Of a DNA stretch of 64,000 nucleotides, positions 1 to 10,339 are shown one piece after another. Under the pieces are notes generated by a model, which was not told where the DNA came from, searched no databases, and worked only from the letters and a program-made list of their open reading frames with translations. The first letter of the stretch is position 1. Each line of letters starts with the position of its first letter. Origin of the DNA: Capronia americana (Eukaryota; Ascomycota; Eurotiomycetes; Chaetothyriales; Herpotrichiellaceae); the NCBI GenBank assembly GCA_016110215.1, contig JADWQD010000005.1:744001-808000 (forward strand), in the 5' to 3' direction. Both the position numbers and the translations under genes were made by a program.

Positions 1-764
1 GAAAGGAGAATGTGGCACCATCTCCAGCGATCGCAGATGATGGTCTGGCAGACTTATTCGAGGATGGCCCGGCTGATGTAGAACTTCCTCCTCCCACAAC
101 TCCAACCCCAAAAAGACGATCTGAGCGAATACTGCTGAAGACTCCCTTGAAGACACCTCAACGTCAATTTGGTGCCCAGCTGTCTCCCAATGCCGACCAA
201 CTTCACTTTTTTCGAACCCCAAAAAACAAGCCAGAGCATCCGGCGCTCGCAGCATTGCTCGGGTCGGCCCAGAAGAATGTGCTCGAGATGACGCCCATAT
301 CTCGCTCCATCCATGAAGCTCTCACCAGTGATCAGCCCATGGGGATGAGCCTTATGCAGACGGATTATATGATGTTGCGAAGTGGTGGGAGGAAAGAGAC
401 ACCTAAGAAGTCGATCTCGTTTGACTTTCCCGACCTGCCGTCTCTCAAGAACTCTTCTCCGATGTCTGGCAACCAACTCATGGACTTCAGGTTGTCAGAA
501 ATGACCACGGATCAATTGACAAGCGACATGATCGATCCTTTCGCCAATAGTGCGATGCCTAGTTCGCCGCCTGTCGGTATGTTTGGATACCTTGATGGTA
601 TCGAGATGAGCGAGAGCGTCAATGCCATGTGGGACAAATTCCTCGACACAAATGGTGTTGAGTCAGTCGGAGATTCGGCATATCCAGACCCAGAAGAATT
701 GGCTGTGGCAGACACCGGAGCCCATGCTCTTCGAAGAAGCCCACGGCGACAGAAGGCCGAATAA
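1..764 (+). CDS. 3' part of a nuclear regulatory protein, possibly forkhead-like (partial)
   Basis: The frame is open from the window edge (codons from base 3) to a TAA at 762-764, so about 250 C-terminal residues are visible and the N-terminus lies outside. The segment is Ser/Thr/Pro-rich and disordered. It has several TP-containing stretches (TPTPKRRSER, LLKTPLKTPQ, FRTPKNKPEHP), which resemble CDK phosphorylation sites, and a basic end (RRSPRRQKAE). No DNA-binding domain is visible. The run MTPISRSIHEALTSD and the Ser/Pro-rich context remind me of C-termini of fungal forkhead factors of the Hcm1 type, but this is an impression, not a domain match. It is convergent with RPA3 across 465 bp. 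Confidence 0.6.
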   Translation, partial: KENVAPSPAIADDGLADLFEDGPADVELPPPTTPTPKRRSERILLKTPLKTPQRQFGAQLSPNADQLHFFRTPKNKPEHPALAALLGSAQKNVLEMTPISRSIHEALTSDQPMGMSLMQTDYMMLRSGGRKETPKKSISFDFPDLPSLKNSSPMSGNQLMDFRLSEMTTDQLTSDMIDPFANSAMPSSPPVGMFGYLDGIEMSESVNAMWDKFLDTNGVESVGDSAYPDPEELAVADTGAHALRRSPRRQKAE

Positions 765-1229
765 GGGAACAAGGCGAATGAGGTATTGCAGCAACTATTC
801 AGCAGAGCATGGGTAATAGAGGCGGGCTGATCATGAGGAAGCATTTTTCCATCCATGGCGGTTGGATATTGTACAGCAGGTGCTTACGACATGTATGATA
901 CATCAGATATGGCTACTAGAGCCGAAGCGCCGGACAGAAGGTTGTCGAGGCCACCTCCTCTGTATGCATGACAGAACTCTGAGGCCAAAATGAGATTGTT
1001 TGTGACCTCTCGACCTAAGCGGGCTTCAAGGCCGTTGTCTTCACGTCGCTGACACCCTCGCCCTGCACCGTCCGGCCCTGTTATCGACTCACTCGTTCTT
1101 CCAGAGGACAACTGCTCATCCCGTACTGTGATCCGAGTTTCCACAACAGTGTACCAACCCTATCATCTGTGCAAGAGTCCCACGGACCCAGCAATTTTTG
1201 GAATTCATATCATCAGAGCCTCATGTCCA
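765..1229. other. convergent intergenic spacer
   Basis: This spacer separates two 3' ends. It should hold both 3' UTRs. I see no coding exon, repeat or RNA gene in it. Confidence 0.5.
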
Positions 1230-1695
1230 TCAATACCCTCCCTCCATGCCACCCTCCGACTCGCTGTAAAAGATATTCTTGTATCGATGCGTCACGTCCA
1301 CGGCGGCCTCGAACAGCTTCAAGTCTGGTAACTGGCCTTGGTCGTTGCGAGGCCACTCAGTGCTGCTTAGGACCCGTAGAGCGAAGCCCTGACCGCCCTC
1401 TGCGCTGGTGACCTTGCCGACGATCTCGTACATGGAGCCGACGGAGAGGTGCGAGTCTCTGTTTGAGTGAAGTCAGGATTTCTGGACGTGTATGGCAGGC
1501 TGCAGATTAGGAGAGGTATTTTCCATACCTGGCGAGAAGAATTGTTACAGAGTCCGTACCGCAAGTTAGCGTTGCTTGGTCGCCGCTGACATGGGAGATC
1601 GTGCCGAGCATGCGGACTGTGTTGTGAGAGGAAGTACCGGGGGCGAAGGCGTGGAGATGAGCAGGCAGGATTCGAGGGGTTGACATGGAATTCAT
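1230..1695 (-). CDS. RPA3: Replication protein A subunit 3 (RPA14), two exons
   Basis: Exon 1 is 1695-1529 and exon 2 is 1458-1230. The 70-nt intron (1528-1459) has a GTATGG donor and CAG acceptor, and the join gives LLARDSHLSVGSMYEIVGKV in frame. The product is 131 aa, one OB fold. Recognisable family segments are STPRILPAHL at the N-terminus, VRMLGTISHVSGDQATLTCG (beta strands) and a C-terminal helix with DVTHRYKNIFY. RPA3 is the smallest subunit of the trimeric single-strand DNA-binding complex used in replication, repair and recombination; its helix packs in the trimer core. A second ATG three codons downstream (1686) could also be the start. It is divergent from CUL4. Confidence 0.9.
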
Positions 1696-2061
1696 CTTGA
1701 GTGTCGCTGGTCACAGAGCCTGATGCTATGTGGTCGTGGTCGTGGTCGTGTGCGAGGGATCCCGTCGGCTTCGACGTATCTGATAGTCCGTACGGAGTCT
1801 GTACTCTGTATCGCGGTCAGCCTCTACCGAGTACTGTCGGTTAGGTGCTTCGCACGCCGCGTTCGACGCGTCTGCGGTTCAAGTCTGTAGACTCCACCGT
1901 TGCACTGTTCGGGGCTAGCATGCGGTAACTCCATCTAATTAGCCTCGTTATCGACCATTCCGCAGGAGTTTAGGTCCCGCATCGATCCCGCATCCTCAGC
2001 ACCGTCAGTATCTCAATCATCTCACGGTTCTCGCGGTGACCGAATTGACAAGGTGACTTAG
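1696..2061. promoter_or_regulatory. bidirectional promoter region RPA3 / CUL4, with an MCB-like ACGCGT
   Basis: Only 366 bp separate the two divergent start codons, so both promoters lie here. An ACGCGT hexamer (the MluI cell-cycle box bound by MBF in yeasts) is at 1866-1871. A TGGTCG direct repeat runs over 1732-1749 and a perfect TCCGTACGGA palindrome lies near 1788. ACGCGT is expected by chance about 15 times in 64 kb, so function is inference. Confidence 0.4.
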
Positions 2062-4861
2062 ATGACTGCACCACGCAAAGGCAAGGCACCGGACCGGAAG
2101 ACAACATCTCGACTCCGCTGCCGTACCTCTACAAAGGGCCCAGTCGCCGCTGGCGAGGGGAGTCCCTCCACAAGGCCTGCAAAGAGGCAACGCATCTCGG
2201 AATCTGATTCCGTGCCAGACGACCCGAATGAGAGGTCACCAGCGAGCCAGACTCGAGGAGGCAGCCATAAAGGGGTCGAAAAGATGCAGTCCCCCAGCAG
2301 AGATGCATTCGCTAATATGTACGACTTCGGCCCTGCGAAGGGGAAGAAAGAGGACGTCAATGGCACCACGTCCCAACCTCAAAATGGCAAACCTAAACCC
2401 GTCTTCGCAGCCCAGAGAATCCCTTTCAATCCCGCACAGGGTCCAAAGAAACTGGTGGTGAAGAACCTGCGAGCCGCTTCTCGGTTAGACACCAGGGTCT
2501 ATTTCGAGAAGACGTGGGCAGAAGAAGACAAGGCACTTGATACAATCTTCGGGGATGAGAAGGAGCCATACTCTCTAGAAGAACTCTACAAAGGCGCAGA
2601 GAACACATGTCGGCATGGCCACAGTGCGGACCTCTACAAAAATCTGTGCAACAAGTGCGAGACCCATCTCACCAATTTAAGAGACAACATCAAGCGAGAA
2701 GAGGCAACCTCGTCAGATATTGATGGTCTCAGAGCATTTGTCAACGCCTGGCAGACGTGGCAGAAGCAGCTGCAGACCGTCCGGCAGATCTTTTTCTACA
2801 TGGATCAGACCTATTGCCTGCGGTCTCCCGAAAAAACAAGCATCTCACACATGGGCTTGACCAAGTTTCGTTCGACTCTTTTCCACGACGCTTTCCTCAA
2901 GCAGAAGGTCCTTCAGGGCGTAATAACCCTGATTGATTCCGACCGGAAGGGGAATCTTGGGGAGAACGACCGGAGCCTTTTGCGACAGTCAATCGACTCT
3001 TTCCACGAACTGAGCACTTATACCAGCGACTTCGAGCCTTTGTTCCTCGTCAAAACTGAGCAGTATTTCCGAAGCTGGCGAGAGACAGAATCAGACAAAG
3101 CCTCGTTGGGTGATTATGTTAACAATTGCACCGAACTCCTTGCACGGGAGATGGCCAGATGTGACTGGCTAACCCTGGACCGCAACACCAGGATCAAGAT
3201 CTCTGAGCTGTACGATAAAGTTTTGGTCGAAGAGGAGGTTGATACACTTTCCAATGATGACGGTATTCTGGATCTTCTGGAGGACGATAAGTTCGATGAA
3301 CTGGAGAGAGTCTACAGCATGCTACAAAGAAAAGGACGTGGCAGCTTGATTGTGCCAAGTTTCAGCAAATATGTAGAGACTGAAGGATCAATGATCGTCT
3401 TCGACGAGAAGCGAGAGTCAGAGATGGTCATCCGACTGCTTGAATTCAAGCGAAGGCTCGATCATTACCTCAAGTACTCATTCCACAAGAACGAAGCTCT
3501 TGGGAATGCCTTGCACAAGTCGTTCGAGACGTTTATCAACAAGACCAAGAAATCCCAGTCAAATTGGGACACCGACAATGCCAAACCCGGCGAAATGATC
3601 GCCAAACACGTCGACCTCCTTCTCAAAGGCGGCGTCAAAGCCGTGCCTCGCCTCCAGACTCAAAAAGCTGACCCGTCAAAGCCGGATGAAGACCATGATT
3701 TCGACGACAACCCGGCCGACGAGGACGCCGAGATAAACCAACATCTCTCGAATGCCCTCGACCTCTTCCGCTTCGTCCACGGAAAAGCTGTCTTCGAAGC
3801 CTTTTATAAGAAAGACTTGGCCCGCCGCCTCCTCATGGGCCGTAGCGCCTCCTTCAACGCTGAGCGAAACATGCTCACGCGGCTAAAGAATGAATGCGGC
3901 GCCGCCTTCACGCACAATCTCGAATCTATGTTCAAGGACATGGACCTCGCGCGAGAAGAAATGATGTCCTACAACCAATTGCTTGACGACAGAGGCGGGA
4001 AGGAACCCGGCCTCCCTGATTTACACGTAAACGTCCTCTCTGCGGCAGCATGGCCCACGTACCCAGACGTTGCATTAAACATCCCCCCACACATCGCCAA
4101 CGTCATGGCTTCCTTCGAAAAGCACTACAAGTCCAAACACTCCGGCCGCAAACTGACCTGGAAACATGCCCTTGCCCACTGCCATCTGCGCGCCAAATTC
4201 CCAAAGGGAAACAAGGAACTTGTGGTCTCGGGCTTCCAAGCAGTCGTCTTGTTACTATTCAACGACATCCCTCTTGACAAACATCTGACGTACGCCGAAA
4301 TCAAAGCCAGCAGCGGGCTCGTCGACGCCGAACTAAAACGCACTCTCCAGTCCCTGGCGTGCGCGAAATACCAAGTCCTCCGCAAACATCCCCGCGGCCG
4401 GGACGTCAGCGACACGGACACCTTCACCTTCGCGCACACCTTCAGCGACCTCAAAATGCGCATCAAAATAAACCAGATCCAACTCAAGGAAACAAAAGAG
4501 GAGAACCGCGAGACGCACGTCCGAGTTGCAGCGGATCGGCACTATGAGACACAGGCTGCGATCGTCAGGATCATGAAATCCCGCAAAACGATCGGGCATA
4601 ATGATTTGGTCGTTGAGGTTATCAAGGCGACCATGTCCCGCGGCGTGCTAGACCAGGCGGACATTAAGCGGAACATCGAAAAGTGAGTACTGTAATATCC
4701 CATCCCTGTTTACATTGCCGTTTCCAGCTTCTGCGTCACGCATGCTAGTGATTGGTTTTCGTGGCCGCTGTGCTGACTTTTACCGCCCCCCACCATACAG
4801 GCTTATCGAGAAGGATTACATGGAGAGAGCAGAAGGAAACACATACTCGTATGTTGCTTGA
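2062..4861 (+). CDS. CUL4: Cullin-4, scaffold of CRL4 ubiquitin ligases
   Basis: Exon 1 is 2062-4682 and exon 2 is 4801-4861; the 118-nt intron has a GTGAGT donor and CAG acceptor. The product is 893 aa. A basic, disordered N-terminus of about 120 residues leads into KKLVVKNLRAASRLD, the usual opening of cullin-4. Helical cullin repeats follow, then the cullin homology domain (from about residue 560: ALDLFRFVHGKAVFEAFYKKDL) and the winged-helix end. The neddylation motif IVRIMKSRKT is present with Lys839 as the likely NEDD8 acceptor. The short second exon supplies the conserved terminus DYMERAEGNTYSYVA. Cul4 binds DDB1 and Rbx1 and acts in chromatin, replication-licensing and DNA-damage turnover. 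Confidence 0.93.
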
Positions 4862-6008
4862 AAACACAGTACTGTGTACCGTACTAGACTCGCTACGCAC
4901 ACAAGACAGAGAAGTAGGCAAGTTTGCCATCCGTCTTGCATTTCGGTACTCTATGGATGGCGCTCTTGGGAATTCATGTACCTATGAGTTACCGGCACCC
5001 GGAGCAGGCACGTGCTAAGTAGATCTATCCATGTACGCATCCGTGTATGGTGATGCGCCGAATATGGTCTGTCCCTCCTCAAACCAGACCGGTTACCATC
5101 ACGGAGCCAGGCCCGAGGCTGGGCTGGAGACAGAAGGCTGAAGTGACGATCGGAATGCCATCTACCAAAAGGAGCTGAATTGGACAGGACTGTAACTGAA
5201 ATGACCTTGAATGAGATGAGCAACGTCCGACCCCTATACCTCTGTGTGCTCTGTGTGCTCCGTACAGCGTCCACGACTACTAAGACTATATAGCTAGCAA
5301 TCCCACCCCCAGTCCGCTCGTGTGCCGCATCTGCTTGTGGACTTGGACCTGCAATAGCACCAAATAAGGATGGGATGGCATGGGATAGGACGGGACGGGA
5401 TACTGGAAGGTAGGTAGGTAGGTAGGTAGGTAGAGATGCGATTGTCCTTTCCGACTGATCCTGCTGGCCTCCTCAATTCTGCTGCCTCCCAAGATGCTTG
5501 GTCGGGTTGCGTTGCACTGGAAGGCACATACTCGGACGAGCATGCGCGGGAATCTGGTGATAAAATAAAGGCTCCAGGGTCGGCAGATGGATTCTGAACA
5601 TTTTCTGCGTTATATACCGGAAATCCATGCAAGTTGAAGAGTACTCAAAACACGGGAAACTTGCAAAACCGTGACATAGATAGGTGGATACATTGTCCGA
5701 TTCAACACGTGTGTGGATGCGGATGAATACCACCCATGCCTGAACTAAATCCCAAGCTCTATCCAGCACCTGGGCACGCACCGTTTATACAGGTCTTCCT
5801 AGCAACCTGGACAAGGTTTTCTCCTGGTGCTCCTAAACAGTACCTTTGCTTGACTCAATGTATTCCGCCATATATTACCTCAGCCCTCATCACAATGCAA
5901 CTCAAAAGAGCTTGCTTTTCACCCACGGCATCTTGTCGGCTGACGACAGTCGAGTAGCTGCTGTTAGATCTTGAGCCGATCGACCCAGAGTTTCAGGGCT
6001 CGTTGCAT
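4862..6008. other. intergenic region, no gene seen
   Basis: About 1.15 kb between two 3' ends (CUL4 and the Mpv17-like gene are convergent). It holds a GGTA microsatellite at 5409-5433. Open frames here are short, overlap on both strands and show no family resemblance. Confidence 0.5.
5409..5433 (+). repeat. (GGTA)6 microsatellite
   Basis: Six perfect tandem copies of GGTA plus one extra base. A related, imperfect GTAG tract occurs near 26240. Confidence 0.9.
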
Positions 6009-6904
6009 TTAGTAGCGGTCGTCAGGACGCCCAGACGAGCTTCGGCCGTCACCATAGTGCTAGAAAACTCCAAGTCAGCCCGCCGCCCCTGCCTATGACT
6101 ATGCAAGACACACCTTCTTCCTCAAAGCAGCAAGCCTCTTCTTCTTGGTGTGAGTATTGATATAGGTGCCAATACAGAACGCCACAATGTTAAAGAATGG
6201 AACCCAGGTGTGTTCAGGCAGGAACTTCTGGGCGAAAGCCAGCGCAAGAGGGGAAGTGATCCAGCTGACGCGCATGACGGGCCAGAAACCGGCACGGACA
6301 GTCGCACGAACTTGGTGCCATGCGCGTGCCCCGGCAATGATAGCCATGCAGGAGAGATAGACGGTGTTCTGAATTGGTGCAATCTATCGACACAGTGAGC
6401 GGGCCATCCCATGTTATGCGACATCAAGGAGACTGTCGACGTACCACCAAATTGCTGGTCAAGATTTGAAGGATCTTCGCTTTCAAGCTTGTGCGGCCGG
6501 CGAAGACCCATTGTAGGAGACCGATGAGCACATGGCCCATTGGAGCAGAGATGAATGCGCCATACGCGGCCATTTTTGGTATCCTCGAGGAGAAGTAATG
6601 GCCATGCTTGCTCTTATCGTGCGCCAGCCAGGAAGCGAGCAGCTCTTGCAGCGCAGAGAGTGTTCCCGAGGTCAGCATCTTGGTGCGCAGAGGGTTCGAT
6701 TGCAGCTGCTTGAGATAGGCCTGCGCAGATGATCAGTTGCATTCAGCCGATTTGCGGCGAGAGCAGCCATACAGCTAGGTATCCAGTTGTTTGCTTCCCG
6801 CCAGTCAAGGCCTCTCCGATCTTATGCGCAGTGCTCTCATCGCGACCGCCAGGCACGACAGGTGCCGTAGTCCGCACCTGTTCCTGCTCGAATTTAACAG
6901 ACAT
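6009..6904 (-). CDS. Mpv17/PMP22-family membrane protein, four exons
   Basis: Exons are 6904-6773, 6720-6445, 6383-6114 and 6059-6009; introns of 52, 61 and 54 nt all have GT and AG ends, and the total of 729 nt gives 242 aa. The order of family signatures is AYLKQLQSNPLRTKMLTSG, a helix over the SAPMGHVLIGLLQW segment, NLVIAPIQNTVYLSCMAII across the second junction, and WITSPLALAFAQKFLPEHTW in the last part. The final exon replaces a read-through TAG with a polar tail ending GRPDDRY. Mpv17-family proteins sit in the inner mitochondrial or peroxisomal membrane with four helices and form or modulate small channels. Which organelle applies here cannot be read from the sequence. It is divergent from the gene at 7830. 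Confidence 0.88.
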
Positions 6905-7829
6905 GATGAAGGTCGCGTGTGGTCAATTGAGGCCGACAGGGAGCACTTGTCAAGTAGGGCTCGCTATAAAGTAGAGCCGTCAGCGCGCAGATCGATGAGA
7001 CGGCAAGCAATGAGAATATCGCTGACGAGAGAGAGTTGTTGACAAAAGGCAGGGGACTCGGTGCCGAGGCCTTGTTTAGATTGGTGGAGGGGATGAGCGA
7101 TGGGGATGGGGACTCGGTTGCGGAGGCCTGGGAGACGGTGCGTCACACGTACCGACTTGAGGACCTGTGTACGAGTGCTTGTGGGTTTGCGGAGGCCGGC
7201 GACTTTGAAGCGACACAAGTTCTGGTGGCTGTAAGCTGAAGCCGACGACGTTGGTACAGGTGCACGAAGGGCGATGTACGCGTATCAGCAAAGCGTTGTC
7301 AGATGAACGGATGGGCTGGACGCGCAGCCCAAAGAGTGTCCACGGTTGTGAGCTGGCAATTTCAGCTGCGAAGGCTCAATCCGACCCTGGACTCTCCACC
7401 AATCATCGTCGCCAATGGCGCCGAGAGATAAACATGGCCGTCGAATCACCCGTCACATCACTTCGTACAGGTGCGTGCCTACAAAGCAAATACATGGCAA
7501 CGACCATGCGGAAGTTGCATAAGTAAATTGAAGCGGGAAGCGCCACAGGAAAGTGTAGCTAGCAATCTTCCCAATGGCGGTATGGAGATGATTTGGGAAG
7601 GTGAGCACATGAAAATCAAGTGGACTGCAACAGGTAAGAAGAAGCAGAGAGCCACGCCGTAGCTGCGAGGAGGGAGGAGGTGCAAAGTGAAGGTGCGGCA
7701 GGTCATGCCGTCGTTGCATCGGTGTGGTCATGTCGAGGTGCTCCTGCCTGGCATCGACTTGACTTCATCATTTACTCTTCCCTCACAGCGGCTTTACCTC
7801 AATCACAACTCGTGCTCTCCCATGCCACA
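6905..7829. other. divergent promoter region
   Basis: About 0.9 kb between divergent starts of the Mpv17-like gene and the conserved unknown gene at 7830. I see no coding exon; an ACGCGT hexamer lies at 7278-7283. Confidence 0.45.
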
Positions 7830-9323
7830 ATGCCTCTCATTCGAAGGACCACCGTCGGTCCAGAGAGGAGGAATCCCTGCACTCATACCACCATGACTCG
7901 TCTCTTTGACGCTTACGGGTCGTTCAAGTGCGCGGTTTGTCACAAACATCCCAGCATCGGCTGGCTTTACCGTTGCACTCAAGATACAGGCGGCTTTCTG
8001 CCTGAGTCGGAGTTTACTGACGTGCCATGTCCCTCCAGAAGCCGGCCCGACCAACATGTCACCACGCACTCACTCAGCAGCTCTGTCATCAAGGCCATTG
8101 GAGAAGGGCATTACACAGATGAGCAGGTCAAGAAACTTATCCAGCTGAAAGAAGGAGTCCGGCATCTTGTCATGTCAGAACAGCACTCGGGAGACAGCAG
8201 ACCTCCAACAAGCTCAACCTTCTCTACTGCATCTTCCTCGTCCTCAGACGGCGATTGCACCTTCTCCACCATCCCGCAAAGCACGACCTTCTCGACGACC
8301 TCATCCACTTCGCTCGACGAAGAGATAAAGCAGGCATATGACTGGAAAGAGCTGCAGAAAGTCTGGATGTCGGAGCCCTCCATGTCACCTCCAGAGCCTC
8401 CCACGAAGTCGGATTCACCGATGCCCATTCCATCATTGCCTCCGGCCGAGTCTCTGCTACAGACTCCAAAGGTCCTCCCACCACAAGGTTGCATGTTTAA
8501 GATCTGCCATACATGCCGGCCGACCTACCGTGAACGCGCATACCAGTCTTTGGAAGACATCCTGAACAGACCACTCCAGATGCCACCAGACTGGGAGCTA
8601 CAAAATCGAAGAGTCTCTGACGCTCGCATCGTTGCTCAAATTGGATTGCCTAAACCGGATCGGTCCCGATTCTACGAGCAAGAGGATCTTGGGGCTCCGC
8701 ACTCCAGCTGCACGGTTGCTGGTGTCGTCATCGACGACTCTGATGGGGAGGTAGATTACTACGATCCATCGACAGACGAATATGTTGCATACGTGCCAGG
8801 AGCCGACTCCAGGCCCCGTGAGAACCAATCCAATAACGATAATTGCTGTGGCGACCATTGCGACGACACTCAGCACGACGAAGACCATTTCAGCAATTCG
8901 TCTGACATACACTCCGTCGACAAGCGTAGCGGCTTCCGGAAAACCATCCGTAAGGCCCTAACCAGAGCCCGTCGTGACGACGCCACTTTCACAGACCTGA
9001 ACACAGATACCTCCGATCCCGGCCTGGCACCCCAGACCCGACCACAGCCACGTTCTCGGCCTTCTAGCTCCCTGCTCTTTCGACGCCGCCGTTCCCGTGC
9101 ATCTACCCTTTCTTTCGTTGAAACACCCGGTGCTCGAGTCGTGGATACGAGTCCGCTGCAGGAATCGGTCATGCTCATGGTCGCCACGAATACGCCGCTA
9201 CCGCAGACTCCGAGCATGAATGGTTTTAGCGTCGATCCAGATGTGGGGGATGGGCCTCTCCAGGGCAAGATGGACGATCAAGGAAGCTACTTCCCACGGG
9301 TGAATCTCATTAGCCAAGCATAA
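7830..9323 (+). CDS. Conserved fungal protein of unknown function with paired cysteine motifs
   Basis: A single exon. The frame is open from 7680, but I start at the ATG at 7830 (MPLIRRTTVGPERR) because upstream residues look like leader sequence; this gives 497 aa. A second candidate ATG is at 7893 (MTRLFDAYGSFKCAVCHK). Visible features are a CAVC pair in FKCAVCHKHPSIGWLYRC near the N-terminus, a helix (HYTDEQVKKLIQLKEGVRHL), a long Ser/Thr/Pro-rich linker, a second cysteine segment FKICHTCRPTYRERAYQSL, and a disordered acidic then basic tail. The two CxxC segments could bind zinc together. I recall similar proteins in other Pezizomycotina but know no function. It is convergent with the gene ending at 10340. 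Confidence 0.75.
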   Translation: MPLIRRTTVGPERRNPCTHTTMTRLFDAYGSFKCAVCHKHPSIGWLYRCTQDTGGFLPESEFTDVPCPSRSRPDQHVTTHSLSSSVIKAIGEGHYTDEQVKKLIQLKEGVRHLVMSEQHSGDSRPPTSSTFSTASSSSSDGDCTFSTIPQSTTFSTTSSTSLDEEIKQAYDWKELQKVWMSEPSMSPPEPPTKSDSPMPIPSLPPAESLLQTPKVLPPQGCMFKICHTCRPTYRERAYQSLEDILNRPLQMPPDWELQNRRVSDARIVAQIGLPKPDRSRFYEQEDLGAPHSSCTVAGVVIDDSDGEVDYYDPSTDEYVAYVPGADSRPRENQSNNDNCCGDHCDDTQHDEDHFSNSSDIHSVDKRSGFRKTIRKALTRARRDDATFTDLNTDTSDPGLAPQTRPQPRSRPSSSLLFRRRRSRASTLSFVETPGARVVDTSPLQESVMLMVATNTPLPQTPSMNGFSVDPDVGDGPLQGKMDDQGSYFPRVNLISQA

Positions 9324-10339
9324 GTAGGAAAGCGCAGCGAGGAGATGTATTGGACAGTGCAATAGGCATTGGTGACTTCGAGAAGATTGATGAACATGGC
9401 GCAGGGATGTCATAAAGCAAATGTACCAACACGGCCGGGCTAAGGGAACAGACAATGACGATCAGCTGCTGGAGACACAGGACAGAAGCTGGTTGCATTT
9501 TCTGGGCGCGAGTGCTGGGGCACGGGGATTCATGGAGGCACCGCAGTCTTTTGCGCCAGTGATGCATTTACCCAACCGTATGTTGCATACGTGGCTCAAC
9601 GCCGTAATCTCAGCCTAGAAGCTCTTTTTCAGTTCTGGTGTTGTTCATGCTCTCTTCTCCGATCTAATCAACTACGCTTCGATAGGGCCTGATGCTGACG
9701 TAGGCCTACATACTTGCGAGGAACAGGCTTTCAAGGGACTCAATGCACCTCAGACTAAGAGATCCGACGATCCAACTCATCCGGAGAAGGAACACTAGGT
9801 AGTCTTGAACTACTCGGTACTACTGTACTGGAATTCGAAAACCGCGGAAGCCGGACCATCCCTGGCATGGTTTGTGCGCGCTATGGATTGGGAGGGTACG
9901 TATGAACAGTGAGTGCGACGGTCACTCCGTACTGCGTAAAGGGCCCTGCAGCTCAGTGGTTGCAATGGCTCTGCCATGCACATGAGGATGCACCTACAAC
10001 GTGGCATCCCTGCTCCAATATCTCTTTGCCAATGAACCAGGACAGAAGGCTGTGTGGCGTTCCCCAGAGCCCCTTGGCCGTGTGTCTGAACTGCCCTTTA
10101 TTCAACATTGGAAGCACAAACTGTTGTGGTTCCGTGTACACAGTCCCTGACTCCTTCGGTATCAGCACCCATTCATCGAACACCATAGCAGACGGGGAAG
10201 GGGTCCTGTCGTCACGATATCTCTGGTGTTCTGATTAGCGGTGAGCTGAAAATTCCGTGCACGTGACTGACTCGGTTGGACGGGTGCGTCTCTTGAACTC
10301 TTCTTGCCGTCATCTCAGCTTTGTCCACGAGTCCATGCC
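9324..10339. other. convergent intergenic region, nothing recognised
   Basis: About 1 kb between two 3' ends. No exon, RNA gene or repeat could be supported. A tRNA-like D-arm motif near 9950 was examined and rejected. Confidence 0.45.

Noticed and set aside
9940..10020. tRNA-like start with a GCTCAGTGGTTG D-arm motif
   Set aside because: No matching T-arm (GGTTCRA) or closing acceptor stem at the right distance.
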